Position numbers and translations under genes: made by a program | Part shown: positions 15,307 through 24,745 of the stretch, piece after piece | Position numbering within the stretch: the stretch's first letter is position 1 | Layout: each line of letters starts with the position of its first letter | Assembly (NCBI GenBank): GCA_964581465.1 | Contig: CAZOOP010000007.1 | Coordinates: forward strand, 27,748 to 91,747 | Reading direction: 5' to 3' | Length of the DNA: 64,000 nt | Source of the DNA: WJMB01 sp964581465 | GTDB taxonomy: Bacteria > RBG-13-66-14 | The notes under the pieces: model-generated | Databases searched by the model: none | The model's input: the letters and a program-made list of their open reading frames with translations, nothing else | What the model was told of the DNA's origin: nothing

Positions 15307-16321
15307 CGAAACGGAGCTGCCCGCCACTCGGGGGTTTGAGATCGAGGTGCCGCCAGGCGCGCTCGGTGGCCACCCGGCCCTTGGGGGTGCGCTGGAGCAG
15401 CCCCTGCTGGATCAGAAAAGGCTCGTGAACCTCCTCGAGGGTCCCCGGCTCCTCACCCACGGCCACGGCGATGGTCTTAACGCCCGTCGGTCCGCCGCCG
15501 AAGCTGCGGCAGAGCTTGTCGAGGATACGACGGTCCAGCTCGTCGAGGCCCAACTCGTCGATCCCCAACAGCCGCAGGGCCTCGTCGGCCACGGCGGTGT
15601 CGATGACGCCCCCGGCGCGGACCTGGGCGTAGTCGCGCACCCGGCGTAGCAGGCGGTTGGCCACGCGGGGGGTGCCACGGCCGCGGCGGGCGATCTCGCC
15701 GACTCCGTCCTCGTCGATCTCGACCTCGAGCAGGGCGGCGGAGCGGCGCAGGATGGCGGCGATCTCTCCGGCGGGATAGTAACCGAGGCGGAGCACGACG
15801 CCGAAGCGGGCGCGGATCGGCGCCGAGAGCAGTCCGGCCCGGGTGGTGGCCCCGACCAGGGTGAAGTGCTGCAACTCGAGCTTGACGGTGCGCGCCGCCG
15901 GGCCGGAGTCGATGACGATGTCCAGCCGGTAGTCCTCCATCGCCGGGTAGAGGTACTCCTCGACGACGGTGGAGAGACGGTGGACCTCGTCGATGAACAG
16001 CACGTCGCCGGCGGCCAAAGAGGTCAGGATGCCGGCCAGGTCGCCGGGGCGCTCCAGGGCCGGCCCCGAGGTGCCCTGTAGGCGCACCTCGAGCTCCCGG
16101 GCCACGATGTGGGCCAGGGTCGTCTTGCCCAGTCCGGGAGGACCACAGAGCAGGACGTGGTCCAGGGCTTCACCGCGTTTGCGGGCGGCTTCGAGGAAGA
16201 CGCGCAACTGTTCGACGACGCGGGCCTGGCCGACGAACTCGTCCAGGCTGGTCGGGCGCAGGCCGCCCTCGGTGTAGTCTTCGGGCAGGGGATGGGGATC
16301 GGTCAGGTTGGTGACGGGCAA
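15299..16321 (-). CDS. ruvB: Holliday junction branch migration ATPase
   Basis: 340 aa AAA+ motor of RuvABC. Motifs: GQARVVEQL, Walker A GPPGLGKTTLAH, Walker B VLFIDEVHRL, sensor-1 LVGATTRAGLL, the arginine-finger region APIRARFG, and the winged-helix ending GVKTIAVAVGEE. I chose TTG 16321 because GAGGAGG sits about nine bases upstream, immediately after the preceding lipoprotein stop (16336). The GTG at 16372 would overlap that gene and add an atypical Pro-rich leader. ruvA and ruvC are not in the window. Confidence 0.95.
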   Translation of the reverse strand: MPVTNLTDPHPLPEDYTEGGLRPTSLDEFVGQARVVEQLRVFLEAARKRGEALDHVLLCGPPGLGKTTLAHIVARELEVRLQGTSGPALERPGDLAGILTSLAAGDVLFIDEVHRLSTVVEEYLYPAMEDYRLDIVIDSGPAARTVKLELQHFTLVGATTRAGLLSAPIRARFGVVLRLGYYPAGEIAAILRRSAALLEVEIDEDGVGEIARRGRGTPRVANRLLRRVRDYAQVRAGGVIDTAVADEALRLLGIDELGLDELDRRILDKLCRSFGGGPTGVKTIAVAVGEEPGTLEEVHEPFLIQQGLLQRTPKGRVATERAWRHLDLKPPSGGQLRFDG

Positions 16322-16335
16322 GGGGGGCGGCCTCC

Positions 16336-16923
16336 TCAGCGGTAGCGGAAGAGCATGCGGATGGTGCTCCACGAGGTTTCGCCCGGTGCGGCGTAGTCGT
16401 TCCAGGTGTCGATCAGCCAGCCGTAATCGTCGTCGTAGGCGAAACGGAACTGGGCCTCGCCCTCGGCGTGGTAATGCTCGCCGGAGTCGGTGACGACGTC
16501 CAGGCTGTAATGCAGGTAGTCGCTCTGGGGATGCTCTCCGTCGGGGGGCGGGGCCGACTCGGTCTCCAGGTCCAGGTGGATCGAGTTCTCGGCGAGGAGC
16601 AGCTTCTCGATGAAGCGCTCCTCGGAGTAGTTGTTCCAGGACTGCGGCGTCACGCGGCCGTCGATAACGTCACCGATCTCGTTCTCGTTGAAGTAGTAGA
16701 CGAAGTCGTCATGAAGCAGCAGGATCGCCCCGCCGGGATCGCGGTTGATATAGGACTCCTCGAGGTACTCCAGGGCGCGCTCCGGGCTGGAGAGGTCGGG
16801 TCCTTCGCCCTCGGGCAGGGTGAAACAACCGCCCAGGGCTATCAGCAGGAGCATCACGGAAATGAGTGCGGGCGGACCGCTGTCTCTCCGGGAAGCGGCT
16901 TGTCTGACGGTCCTGTCTTTCAT
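16336..16923 (-). CDS. Putative lipoprotein, 195 aa
   Basis: It has a basic N-terminus and hydrophobic helix ending in the lipobox IALGGC (Cys about residue 33), so it is probably membrane-anchored after signal peptidase II. The mature part is acidic with SPERALEYLEESYINRD near the start, a pattern seen in small NTF2-like/SnoaL-like folds (helix, then DFVYYFNEN, then a curved sheet ending WLIDTWNDY). The fold suggestion is weak. It is first in an operon with ruvB and murI, with only 14 nt to the ruvB TTG, but no functional link is evident. Confidence 0.75.
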   Translation of the reverse strand: MKDRTVRQAASRRDSGPPALISVMLLLIALGGCFTLPEGEGPDLSSPERALEYLEESYINRDPGGAILLLHDDFVYYFNENEIGDVIDGRVTPQSWNNYSEERFIEKLLLAENSIHLDLETESAPPPDGEHPQSDYLHYSLDVVTDSGEHYHAEGEAQFRFAYDDDYGWLIDTWNDYAAPGETSWSTIRMLFRYR

Positions 16924-17239
16924 CTTATCCCTGCCGTTCGGACCGGTTTTCTAACCGATGACAATCGACTTCGATGTACCTATGGTTCTGCGAGAAGCCC
17001 GAAGGAACGCAGCGGACTTGGTTCGTCGTGATGATTCCCTCCGATATCCAGAGCGGTTCCAGACTGAGGTGACAGGTTAATCGATAGCCTTCGGGTTCCC
17101 CAGCGCTATCAAAAGATGGAACGCGCCTTACTGCCACACCTCAACGATTCGGATACGCTTCGGTACTCCGGGCTGTAAGCTGCCGGCGCCCATTCGTTGA
17201 GCGCTTGACGTTACAAGTCCCGCGTACGCCGACACCTGC
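16924..17239. other. Intergenic stretch before nested palindrome 2
   Basis: No supported gene or RNA. It carries several short inverted repeats but no recognisable tRNA or riboswitch signature. It must hold the promoter of the lipoprotein-ruvB-murI operon, which I could not pin down. Confidence 0.35.
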
Positions 17240-17415
17240 GACCTTCGCCCGGCCATCGAAAGCGGCGTCGCCCGGGGCCGGCTTTGGCACGTTTCTTGCG
17301 CCCTCGCGCGGGGCTGTTGGACGAAGCGTGCCGGCCTCCGCAAGAAACGTGCCAAAGCCTCGTGTCAGCGGTCGCGGCGCGGGGTAGGGGCCGGGTTTGA
17401 ACCCGGGCGAAGGTC
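17240..17415. repeat. Nested palindrome with sigma-54-like arms, copy 2
   Basis: Inner arms 17280-17300 and 17339-17359 (21 bp, identical to copy 1, 38-nt loop). Outer arms 17240-17252 (GACCTTCGCCCGG) and 17403-17415 are perfectly complementary. The outer right arm lies 3 nt from the stop of the glycosyltransferase gene. Confidence 0.85.
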
Positions 17416-17418
17416 GTC

Positions 17419-18594
17419 CTAGGTCCGCGGCGGCGCCAGCTCGTCGAGCAGGGCGTTGATCCTGCGCGCCTGTTCGGTCAGGGTGAAGCGTTCGAGGACG
17501 CGGCGGCGTCCCTGTTCGGCCAGCCGGGCGGCCAGGGTCCTGTCGGTGAGCAGACGGTGTAGGGCGGCGGCCAGGGCGTGGACGTCGCCGACTGGGTAGA
17601 GCAGGCCGTTGACGCCGTCGTCGATGATCTCGAGCACGCCGCCGGAGTTGGTGGCCACGACGGGGACGCTCTGGGCCTGGGTCTCGATGACCACGCGGCC
17701 GAAGGGTTCGAAGTCGCTGGGCAGGGCCAGCACATCCATCAGGGCGGTGTAGGGTCGCACGTCGGGTTGGTAGCCCGTAAGCAGGACGGAGTCGCGCAGG
17801 TCCAGCTCATCGATGAGGGCCTCGAGCTCCTCGGCGTAGCCCGGGTCCTGACTGGCGAAGGTGGTTCCGACGACCAGGCAGGCGGCGGAAATCGAGTATC
17901 GCGTCTTCAGGGTTTTAACCGCCCTGAAAAGGTCCTCGGGGCGTTTCCAGCGGGTGAGGCGGCCGACGTACCCGATGACTGGGCGTTCGCCCAGGCCCAG
18001 CCTGGCTCGCAGCTCCTCGTCGGGCGCCCGAGGGGCGAAGCGTTGCGGGTCCAGGGCGTTGGGAATGATGCGGCAGCGCTCGGGGTGGCGGTGGTGCCAG
18101 GCCATCACCCGATTCAACACGGCTTGGCTGATAGCCACCACGACGTCGTCGAGCTGGAAGGCCGCCTGTTCGAGAAAGCCGTGAGTCCAGGCGCTGCGGA
18201 CGTGCCGCCAATGCAGGGTGGGCAGACCCAAGGCGGCCAGGCCGCAGACCAGGGAGCCCTTGAGCCCGTCGGAGTAGATCACGCGTGTGCGACGTTGGAT
18301 AAGCAGGCGGCGCAGCCGGCGAATGGAGTGCAACAAGCCGTTGATGGCGCGTATCGGGTCCGGCGAGCCGTATCCACCGGCCCGCATCTCGGTCAGTTCG
18401 GGGGAGGATTGGAGATGGATCGGCGCTCCGGTTTGGCGCAGGAGTTTTTCGACGCGCTCGCCGGGTTGGGCCAGAACGATCTCGGGCGACCAGCGCTCGT
18501 CGAGACCCCGGATGATCCCCACCAGACTGTGATGGGATCCCCCGACGGTGTTGTAGGGCACGTAGAAGACGATGCTGTCGCGGCGGGGGCTCAT
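17419..18594 (-). CDS. GT4-family glycosyltransferase
   Basis: 391 aa, GT-B fold retaining glycosyltransferase. The N-terminal domain starts with VFYVPYNTVGGSHHSL (acceptor side). The C-terminal nucleotide-sugar domain has PVIGYVGRLTRWKRPEDL, the LPSDFEPFGRVVIE motif with its EX7E glutamates, and NSGGVLEIIDDGVNG. No membrane span is obvious, so it is cytoplasmic or peripheral. The substrate cannot be told from sequence; cell-surface polysaccharide or glycolipid synthesis is the usual role. It stands alone and is followed immediately by nested palindrome 2. Confidence 0.88.
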   Translation of the reverse strand: MSPRRDSIVFYVPYNTVGGSHHSLVGIIRGLDERWSPEIVLAQPGERVEKLLRQTGAPIHLQSSPELTEMRAGGYGSPDPIRAINGLLHSIRRLRRLLIQRRTRVIYSDGLKGSLVCGLAALGLPTLHWRHVRSAWTHGFLEQAAFQLDDVVVAISQAVLNRVMAWHHRHPERCRIIPNALDPQRFAPRAPDEELRARLGLGERPVIGYVGRLTRWKRPEDLFRAVKTLKTRYSISAACLVVGTTFASQDPGYAEELEALIDELDLRDSVLLTGYQPDVRPYTALMDVLALPSDFEPFGRVVIETQAQSVPVVATNSGGVLEIIDDGVNGLLYPVGDVHALAAALHRLLTDRTLAARLAEQGRRRVLERFTLTEQARRINALLDELAPPRT

Positions 18595-18802
18595 CGCTCG
18601 ATGCTTATCCTACCGGGGTGGAAGGGGCGGAAGGTGATAGACGCGGTTGTCCCCCCACTCGTCCGGTGATGGGACAATCGGTTACGGCTGGATGTGGTAT
18701 GCCTCGAGCGACGGTGGGGGGTGGAGAGAGCCGGGGCGATCGACCGAGGCTGGACAAGCGTACATGAAAGCGGACAACTGACGACCCACCGCTCGATGCG
18801 TT

Positions 18803-20500
18803 CTACTCGCCGACCGGCGCTCTACGCAGCAGCTCGCGGGCGTGATCGGCGGCGCTGGGACCCCCGCCCAGCATCGCCGCCAGCTCGCCGATGCGACCGT
18901 TCTCGTCGAGGCGCTCGACACTGGTGAAGCTGCGGCCCTCGAGGGCGCTCTTGTCTACGCGGAAATGGGCGTCGGCCACGGCGGCGATCTGGGGCAGATG
19001 GGTGATGGCGATAACCTGGCGACGCCCGCCCAGCTCGGCCAGCAGCTCGGCGACGACACCGGCGGCGTGACCGCCGATGCCGGAATCGATCTCGTCGAAG
19101 ACCATCACCGGAACGCCGTAGCGTTCACCCATCACGCGTTTGACGGCCAGCATCACCCGGGCGATCTCGCCGCCCGAGGCCACCTTGGTCAGTGGGCGTC
19201 GGGGCTCGCCGGGGTTGGCGCTGAGCAGCAACTCGACGACGTCGAGGCCGTTGACGGCGGCCCGGGTCGGCCCGTCCTCGTAGACGCACCAGCCGTCGTC
19301 GCCGGGGCGGGGCTCAATTGCCACGGCGAAGGGCTCGCCGACGAAGCCGAGGCGTTCGAGGACGGCGTTGACCTCGGGAACCAGGCCGCGTACTGCGCGG
19401 CGGCGGGCGGCGGCCAGCTCGCCGGCCTTCTCCAGGTAGTCGTCGCGGGCGGCGTCCAGCTCGCGACGCTTCTCGTCGAGGGCGGCGCCGCGGTCCCGGT
19501 TGGCCGAGAGCTGCCCGGCCACCCAGTCGCCGTACTCGACGACGGTTGTCAGGTCCGGTCCGAACTTGCGCTTGAGGTGTTCGAGCTGGGCCAAACGCTG
19601 CTCGATCTCCTCGAGACGGCCCGGGTCGGCCTCCAGGGCTTCCAGGTAGTCGCGCAGCTTGTCGACGGAGCCCTCGAGGGTGAAGCGCAGCTCGGATACC
19701 TCGGCGGTCAGGGGCTGCTGGGTCTCGTCGAGGCGGCCCAACTCATCGAGCTCGCGGCGTCCCTGGTCCAAACGATCCAGGGCGCAGCCGTCGCCCTCGG
19801 CCAGTTCAACGAGGGCCGCCCGGGCGGACCGGGTCAGCTCGACCACGGCGCGCAAACGTTTACGCTCGGCGTGCAGCTCGTTCTCCTCGGCGGGGTCTAT
19901 CTCGGCGGTGCGGATCTCCTCGAGTTCGTGCCCCCAGAGGTCGAGTTGCCGGCGGTCGGCCACGACGGCGCCCTCGAGCTCCTCCAGTTCACGCTCGAGA
20001 TCGCGGACGCGACGGTGGGCGGCGGCCGTCGCCTCGAGTTCGTCCTCCAGGCCGCCGTAGGCGTCCAGTAGCTCCAGTTGAACCCGGCTCTTGAGCAGGG
20101 CCTGGTGCTCGTGTTGACCGTGGAGGTCGATCAGTTGGTCGCCCAGCTCGGCCAGGGTCGAGACGGGGACCACCGCGCCGTTGAGCCAGGCCCGGGAGCG
20201 TCCGCGGGCGGCGATGCGCCGGCGGACGATCAGCTCGGGGCTGGGCGATTCCAGACCCAGCCGTTCGGCCAGCTCCGGCGTCAGGTCGACGTCGGTGAAG
20301 ACGGCGTTGATTTCGGCGGCCTTGGCCCCGGAGCGCACGGCGTCGGTATCGGCCCGCTCGCCCAGGACCAGGCCCAGAGCGCCGATGAGCACGCTCTTGC
20401 CGGCGCCGGTGGCCCCGGTGATCGTGTTCAGGCCGGGCTCGAACTCAAGCTCCAGCCCATCGATGGTCGCCAGATCGCTGACCGCCAGGTAGCTGAGCAT
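18803..20500 (-). CDS. recN: DNA repair ATPase RecN
   Basis: 565 aa SMC-like protein acting at double-strand breaks. The N-terminal Walker A reads GATGAGKSVLIGAL (the usual GETGAGKS has Glu where this has Ala). There are long Glu/Arg/Leu-rich coiled-coil arms (about 150-370) and a C-terminal ABC signature ASGGEIARVMLA with Walker B VMVFDEIDSGIGG. The ATG directly follows a GGGGGAGG run, and only 7 nt separate it from the nadK stop, so nadK-recN form an operon, an arrangement common in bacteria. Confidence 0.95.
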   Translation of the reverse strand: MLSYLAVSDLATIDGLELEFEPGLNTITGATGAGKSVLIGALGLVLGERADTDAVRSGAKAAEINAVFTDVDLTPELAERLGLESPSPELIVRRRIAARGRSRAWLNGAVVPVSTLAELGDQLIDLHGQHEHQALLKSRVQLELLDAYGGLEDELEATAAAHRRVRDLERELEELEGAVVADRRQLDLWGHELEEIRTAEIDPAEENELHAERKRLRAVVELTRSARAALVELAEGDGCALDRLDQGRRELDELGRLDETQQPLTAEVSELRFTLEGSVDKLRDYLEALEADPGRLEEIEQRLAQLEHLKRKFGPDLTTVVEYGDWVAGQLSANRDRGAALDEKRRELDAARDDYLEKAGELAAARRRAVRGLVPEVNAVLERLGFVGEPFAVAIEPRPGDDGWCVYEDGPTRAAVNGLDVVELLLSANPGEPRRPLTKVASGGEIARVMLAVKRVMGERYGVPVMVFDEIDSGIGGHAAGVVAELLAELGGRRQVIAITHLPQIAAVADAHFRVDKSALEGRSFTSVERLDENGRIGELAAMLGGGPSAADHARELLRRAPVGE

Positions 20501-20507
20501 CCTCCCC

Positions 20508-21419
20508 CTACTGCCGGGGCGCCGCGGCCCAGTGGAGCTTGTCGCGCAGCACCTCGAAGAAGTCGGGACCGTTGAGGCTGACCAGGTTGATCATTCGTTC
20601 GCTGCGGTGGATGCGCACCCGGTCGTCGCAGCAGAGCCGCAGGCCGACTTGGCCGTCGATGACCAGCATCATTTCGTCGCTGGAGGCCGGGACCATCTCG
20701 ACGACGTTGTCGGCCGGGTAGACCAGGGGGCGCAGGTTGAGGCTGTGCGGGCTGATCGGCGTCAGCACGAAGCCGGTGAACCAGGGGGCCAGCACCGGAC
20801 CGCCGCAGGACAGCGAGTAGCCCGTCGAGCCCGTCGGGGTGGCGATGATCACGCCGTCGCCGAAGGCCGTACCCAGATACTCCTCGGCGATGAAGACGTC
20901 GACGCGGCTCATCGGATTGATCGGCGTGCGGTGCAGCACGACGTCGTTGAGTCCGCAGAGGGTGGTGACCCGGCCGTCGCCCAGGTGGATCTCGGCGGCG
21001 GCCACCATGCGCTGGTCCAGGCGGATCGGCGCCAGGCGGATCGCCTCGAGGGCGGCTTCCAGCTCGTCGGGGCCGATCTCGGCCAGGAAGCCCATGTTTC
21101 CCAGGTTGACGCCCAGCACGGGTATCGGGGCGAAATCCACGGCGTGGACCGTGGTCAGCAGGGTGCCGTCGCCGCCCAGACTGACCAGCATGTCACTGCC
21201 GGAAAGGCTTTCGTCGCGCACCCCGGCGCCGGGGAACTGACGCTCCAGCCGGTCCAGGGTTTCGGCGTTGTCCTCGGGGCTGCGGCGGACGACCTCGATG
21301 CCGTGCTCGTCGGCCCAGGCGCAGACACGATCGGCCAGCAGGGGCGCCCGCTTCTTGGTCGGATTGACCACCAGACCCAGGCGGCGTAGCTCGATGCGCT
21401 TGCGGGTTCTCTTCAACAT
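20508..21419 (-). CDS. nadK: NAD kinase
   Basis: Phosphorylates NAD to NADP. 303 aa with the defining motifs: LGGDGTLLTTV (GGDG catalytic), GVNLGNMGFLAEI, LNDVVLHR (NE/D motif) and TPTGSTGYSLSCGGP. A Lys/Arg-rich N-terminal leader precedes LGLVVNP. GAGGGG lies just before the ATG. The upstream region shared with pta (divergent) is about 180 nt and contains a TATAAA box on this strand. It leads the nadK-recN operon. Confidence 0.95.
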   Translation of the reverse strand: MLKRTRKRIELRRLGLVVNPTKKRAPLLADRVCAWADEHGIEVVRRSPEDNAETLDRLERQFPGAGVRDESLSGSDMLVSLGGDGTLLTTVHAVDFAPIPVLGVNLGNMGFLAEIGPDELEAALEAIRLAPIRLDQRMVAAAEIHLGDGRVTTLCGLNDVVLHRTPINPMSRVDVFIAEEYLGTAFGDGVIIATPTGSTGYSLSCGGPVLAPWFTGFVLTPISPHSLNLRPLVYPADNVVEMVPASSDEMMLVIDGQVGLRLCCDDRVRIHRSERMINLVSLNGPDFFEVLRDKLHWAAAPRQ

Positions 21420-21488
21420 GTCCCCTCATCGATGATGATACCGTCACCCAGTTTATAACGCCGGCGCGGCGGCGTAAAGCCCCCGTCG

Positions 21489-21518
21489 TTGACGACGCCC
21501 CGTCGGGGGGTTTAAGAT
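21489..21518 (+). promoter_or_regulatory. Promoter of pta
   Basis: TTGACG (21489-21494), 18 nt, TAAGAT (21513-21518). Part of the spacer forms a GC-rich hairpin (CCCCGTCG ... CGTCGGGG). The leader to the ATG is about 73 nt. Confidence 0.6.
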
Positions 21519-21597
21519 ATGCAGCGGTTTACCGTTCGCGGCCGGCGGACCGCCGGAATGACACCAAGGATAACACAGCGACAGCAAAGAGGGTTCA

Positions 21598-22593
21598 ATG
21601 CACATTCTTGAAAAAATCAAAAGAAACGCCCGGGAGAAAAACGCCCATCTCGTCCTGCCCGAGGGCGAGGATAAACGCATTGTCCGGGCTTACGCCGCAA
21701 TCAAGGAGCGGGAGCTGGCCGGCCGGGTCACCCTGATCGGTTCCGAGGAGCGCATCGGCGCCTTGGCTGCCGAGGCCGGCGTCGAGATCGAGGCCGGCGA
21801 CGTCGTCGACCCCGAGCGCGACGAGCGGGTGGGCCTCTACGCCACCCGGGTCTACGAGCGACGCAAACACAAGGGGATGACCCTGGAGCGGGCGGTGAAG
21901 ATCGTCAAGGACCGCGTGGTCTTCGGCAACGCCATGCTGGCCGCCGGCGACGCCGACGCCTGCGTCTCCGGCTGTGACACCGCCACCGCCGAGGTCATCC
22001 GCGCCGCCCTGTGGACCATGGGGATGGCCGACGGAATGAAGCTGCTCTCTTCATGCTTCTTAATGATCCATCCCGATGAGAAATTCGGCTCCGACGGGGT
22101 GATGCTCTTCGCCGACTGCGCGGTGATGCCCAATCCCGACGCCGAGCAACTGGCCTATATCGCCCTGGCCACCGCCCGCACCATGCGCAGCCTGCTGGGC
22201 CTCGATCCCGTGGTCGCCATGCTGAGCTTCTCCACCAAGGGCTCGGCCGACCACCCCGATGTCGACAAGGTCAAGCAGGCCCTCGAAAAACTGCGCGAGC
22301 TTGATCCATCCCTCGCCGTCGACGGCGAGCTCCAGGCCGACGCCGCCCTGGTCCCGTCGGTGGGCCGTCGCAAAGCCCCGGAGTCCAAGGTGGCCGGTGG
22401 GGCCAACGTGTTGATCTTCCCGGACCTCGACGCCGGCAACATCGGCTACAAGCTGGTCCAACGCCTGGCCGGCGCCGAGGCCATCGGGCCGATCCTCCAG
22501 GGCGCCGCCCGGCCGATCAGCGACCTGTCCCGGGGCGCCGACGTAGAGGATATCGTCAACACCGCCGCGATCACGCTCTGCCAACTGGACTAG
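21598..22593 (+). CDS. pta: Phosphate acetyltransferase
   Basis: 331 aa, short Pta form without the DRTGG regulatory domain. It interconverts acetyl-CoA and acetyl phosphate for acetate metabolism. Motifs: HLVLPEGEDKRIVRAY at the N-terminus, DACVSGCDTATAEVIRAAL, SSCFLMIHPDEKFGSDGVMLFADCAVMPNP, MLSFSTKGSADHPDVDKV, and ANVLIFPDLDAGNIGYKLVQR. Ribosome site AGAGGG precedes ATG by about five bases. No ackA follows; the gene is monocistronic, with a terminator at 22616. Confidence 0.96.
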   Translation: MHILEKIKRNAREKNAHLVLPEGEDKRIVRAYAAIKERELAGRVTLIGSEERIGALAAEAGVEIEAGDVVDPERDERVGLYATRVYERRKHKGMTLERAVKIVKDRVVFGNAMLAAGDADACVSGCDTATAEVIRAALWTMGMADGMKLLSSCFLMIHPDEKFGSDGVMLFADCAVMPNPDAEQLAYIALATARTMRSLLGLDPVVAMLSFSTKGSADHPDVDKVKQALEKLRELDPSLAVDGELQADAALVPSVGRRKAPESKVAGGANVLIFPDLDAGNIGYKLVQRLAGAEAIGPILQGAARPISDLSRGADVEDIVNTAAITLCQLD

Positions 22594-22615
22594 CTACATT
22601 CTCTTCCGGAGTATC

Positions 22616-22641
22616 GGGGGGGGCTTCGGTCACCCCCCTTT
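22616..22641 (+). terminator. Terminator after pta
   Basis: GGGGGG (22616-22621) pairs with CCCCCC (22633-22638) around a TTCGG-containing loop, followed by TTTCT. Confidence 0.75.
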
Positions 22642-22771
22642 CTATATCCAGCGACCCATGATACGGGGTGTCTACCGGCGGTGCGGCTCGTCACGCACAC
22701 GCAGTTTTTCATGAGATTATCACGCATTGTTAGACAGTTATGAAAGCCGATGAGATTGTCAAGCGATACTT

Positions 22772-22936
22772 GGGATCACCAAAAGAAACCGAACCAGCAT
22801 TTGCAACTTGGGAAAGTCGCATCATGAAGAGGCTTTGATAAAACTCGAAACAGGGCGTCAACTCTTGACGGCGGATAACTGTCACAAGCTCATAGGTAAG
22901 CAATAGACCGTTGTCGGCATTTTGTTGATGGATGGC
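22772..22936 (-). repeat. R2 element, truncated reverse copy
   Basis: Left end GGGATCACCAAAAGAAACCG and following blocks match the copy at 28788-29090 (for example GGCGTCAAC and GGCGGATAAC). It breaks off where the R1 copy starts at 22942. Confidence 0.65.
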
Positions 22937-22941
22937 CTTAT

Positions 22942-23253
22942 GGAACGTGATCGGACCAAATCAGGCTGATTGGGAGCGTCTTGCCGGGCCGTTCTGCACT
23001 TACCAGAAATGCACCTTGTTGACCTTACAATCACATATCTTGCCCTTGTTACTTGTTATTACGACACTTAGGCGTCAGTGACAATCTGCTGTCAGGGCAG
23101 GGACAAGTACGCTGATATCTGTGTTTGCCAAGGAAGATATTCTTCTTAATTGCAATTTAAAAAAGTCCGTTTTGTGACAGCAATCCAATAACAAACACGT
23201 CAATTATCAACAGTGTACAATCACGACCAGGTCCGGACATGATATACGATCCC
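22942..23253 (+). repeat. R1 dispersed repeat, copy 3
   Basis: GGAACGTGATCGGACCAAAT start, CTTGTTATTACGACACTTAG internal block, and CAGTGTACAATCACGACCAG then GGTCCGG at the end. It is sandwiched between a reverse truncated R2 and a forward R2. Confidence 0.7.
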
Positions 23254-23257
23254 TTAT

Positions 23258-23594
23258 GGATTATCACTCGTTTTGGACCGGCGCTTCCAGCTAATAGATA
23301 GCCTTTCAACGCTTTATAGTTCATACCGCTGTCATTGCCATGCTATCGATTTATGGCAATCAACCAGGCCGGGTTAGTGCGTGATGCGTTAAACCGGAGG
23401 CTGTTGTTCCCGCCCAAAGATTTTCCTACTGATAGTGAGCGATACGCCGGCAGCAGGCTATTGCTTTGTTTGAAAGCTGTATGAGCTGGGCGGCCTCACC
23501 TGCTGACTCAGCGCGTCGAGGACTTTTTCATAGCTCCCTTCCCAGATGACGCCATCCAGGTTGCCAATGCTTGTCCGGTATTTGTGATGAACCC
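23258..23594 (+). repeat. R2 element, forward copy
   Basis: Starts TGGATTATCACTCG (TIR with one change) and ends GTGATGAACCC. Internal GGACTTTTTCATAGCTCC and CAATGCTTGTCC blocks recur at 59110-59327. Confidence 0.7.
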
Positions 23595-23627
23595 TTCATT
23601 TATTAATAGCTTCCGCGAACTTCAACT

Positions 23628-23783
23628 GGGATCAACAGCCTCCGGAATCCAGCAGCACGAAATGCAAGTCGACGTTTATTGTGGAAAACCACAGTAATGA
23701 CAAAGGCTGCAAATGGACCTATAAAGCACTGTCTGACAATCTATTAATAATGTGTTCCCGCCCAAAAAACGAGTGTTTATCCC
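23628..23783 (-). repeat. R2 element, partial reverse copy
   Basis: The block CTATAAAGCACTGTCTGACA and the end GAGTGTTTATCCC correspond to the left end of R2 in reverse. The 5' part resembles 13611-13690. Confidence 0.55.
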
Positions 23784-23956
23784 AAGATGATGTTACAGCC
23801 CGTCCGGCTGCTTGCCTGCCGGCGGCACGGTTCTGTTCAACAAGGGCGGCGGTGAAGGCAACAGCAACCCAGCGGAGCGTCCGGCCTCGGGGCTGAATCG
23901 CCCCTCCCCTGCCTGATGCCGCCCCCGCTTGGATAGAACGGTTTTTGATTATAGTA

Positions 23957-23986
23957 AAACCCCTCGCAACCATCCGCGAGGGGTTT
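23957..23986. terminator. Bidirectional terminator
   Basis: AAACCCCTCGC (23957-23967) pairs with GCGAGGGGTTT (23976-23986). It is 25 nt beyond the stop of the leftward gene 24011-24745 and has A/T runs on both sides. Confidence 0.8.
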
Positions 23987-24010
23987 GTCTATTGCTGTCG
24001 CAAAAGGGGG

Positions 24011-24745
24011 CTAGAGTTCCTCGACGGTCACGTTGTCGAAGTGGCAGCCCGGCTGGCGAAAGCACATCAGGCCGATATAGCCGGAGTCCAGCTCTTCCCA
24101 GTCGCCGCCGTCCCATTCCAGAACCAGGTTGTCCAGGTCGCCGGCGTAGACCTGCACGTGGCTGTCGCGGACCTCGATGATCACCCGGAATGTCTCGCCG
24201 ACGGTGTAGCCGTACTCCTCGTTGCGGTCCAGCCAGGTGTAGAGACCCGAGCTGCGCTGGTCCAGACGCCAGAAGGGACCGTCGTACTCGTCGGACTGCA
24301 TGATGAAGACGCGGTAGTAAGAGCGGGAGGTTTGCAACAGGGCTTCCTCGTAAGTGGTGCGGAAGTAGATCCCGATGCCGTATGGATGCTCCGGTGTGAC
24401 ATCGACGGTGAGGCGGTAGTCGGTCCAGGTGGAATCGCCGGTGGTGATCAGGGTGCCCTCGTAGAGATAGGGCTCGGGCTCGTCTTCGCCGCCCCAGGCG
24501 TCGGCGTCCTGGTAGAGCCGACCGTTATCGATGTACCAGTTGCCGGAAGGCGAGTCGGGGTCGAGTTCGTCGTCGTGCTGGGTCCAGCCGTCGGGGAAGG
24601 CGCCGTCGGCGCCGCCGAAGGAATCGGAAAAGAGGACCTCGGGGCCGCTCTCAGTGGCGTTGTCGCACCCGCCCGAGAGCAAGGAAGCTAGGATAATGGC
24701 GGCCGCGGCTGTCAACGCGGCGATTCTGCGGCGGGAGCTTGGCAT
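24011..24745 (-). CDS. Lipoprotein with concanavalin A-like (LamG/DUF1080-type) domain
   Basis: About 244 aa. Basic N-terminus, hydrophobic stretch and lipobox LLSGGC. The mature domain reads as a jelly-roll lectin/glucanase-like sheet: FSDSFGG, DGWTQHD, NWYIDNGRLYQD, then WTDYRLTVDV, GIGIYFRT, YRVFIMQSD, FRVIIEVRDSHVQVYAG, and the typical ending SGYIGLMCFRQPGCHFDNV. Such domains bind carbohydrate or serve as adhesins. No catalytic residues can be assigned. ATG 24745 is preferred; GTG 24754 would place the AGGA site too close. It is a single gene with its own terminator. Confidence 0.78.
   Translation of the reverse strand: MPSSRRRIAALTAAAAIILASLLSGGCDNATESGPEVLFSDSFGGADGAFPDGWTQHDDELDPDSPSGNWYIDNGRLYQDADAWGGEDEPEPYLYEGTLITTGDSTWTDYRLTVDVTPEHPYGIGIYFRTTYEEALLQTSRSYYRVFIMQSDEYDGPFWRLDQRSSGLYTWLDRNEEYGYTVGETFRVIIEVRDSHVQVYAGDLDNLVLEWDGGDWEELDSGYIGLMCFRQPGCHFDNVTVEEL

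Noticed and set aside
17390..17410. GGGTTTGAACCCGGG, resembling a tRNA T-arm
   Set aside because: It is part of palindrome 2; no acceptor or anticodon arms can be drawn around it. I found no tRNA gene in the window.
22594..24010. Possible small IS remnant
   Set aside because: The region carries R1 and R2 copies with defined ends but no trace of a transposase frame on either strand.
23681..24180. Short ORFs around the R2 fragment and terminator
   Set aside because: They overlap repeats or the antisense side of the lipoprotein gene and contain no coding signal.
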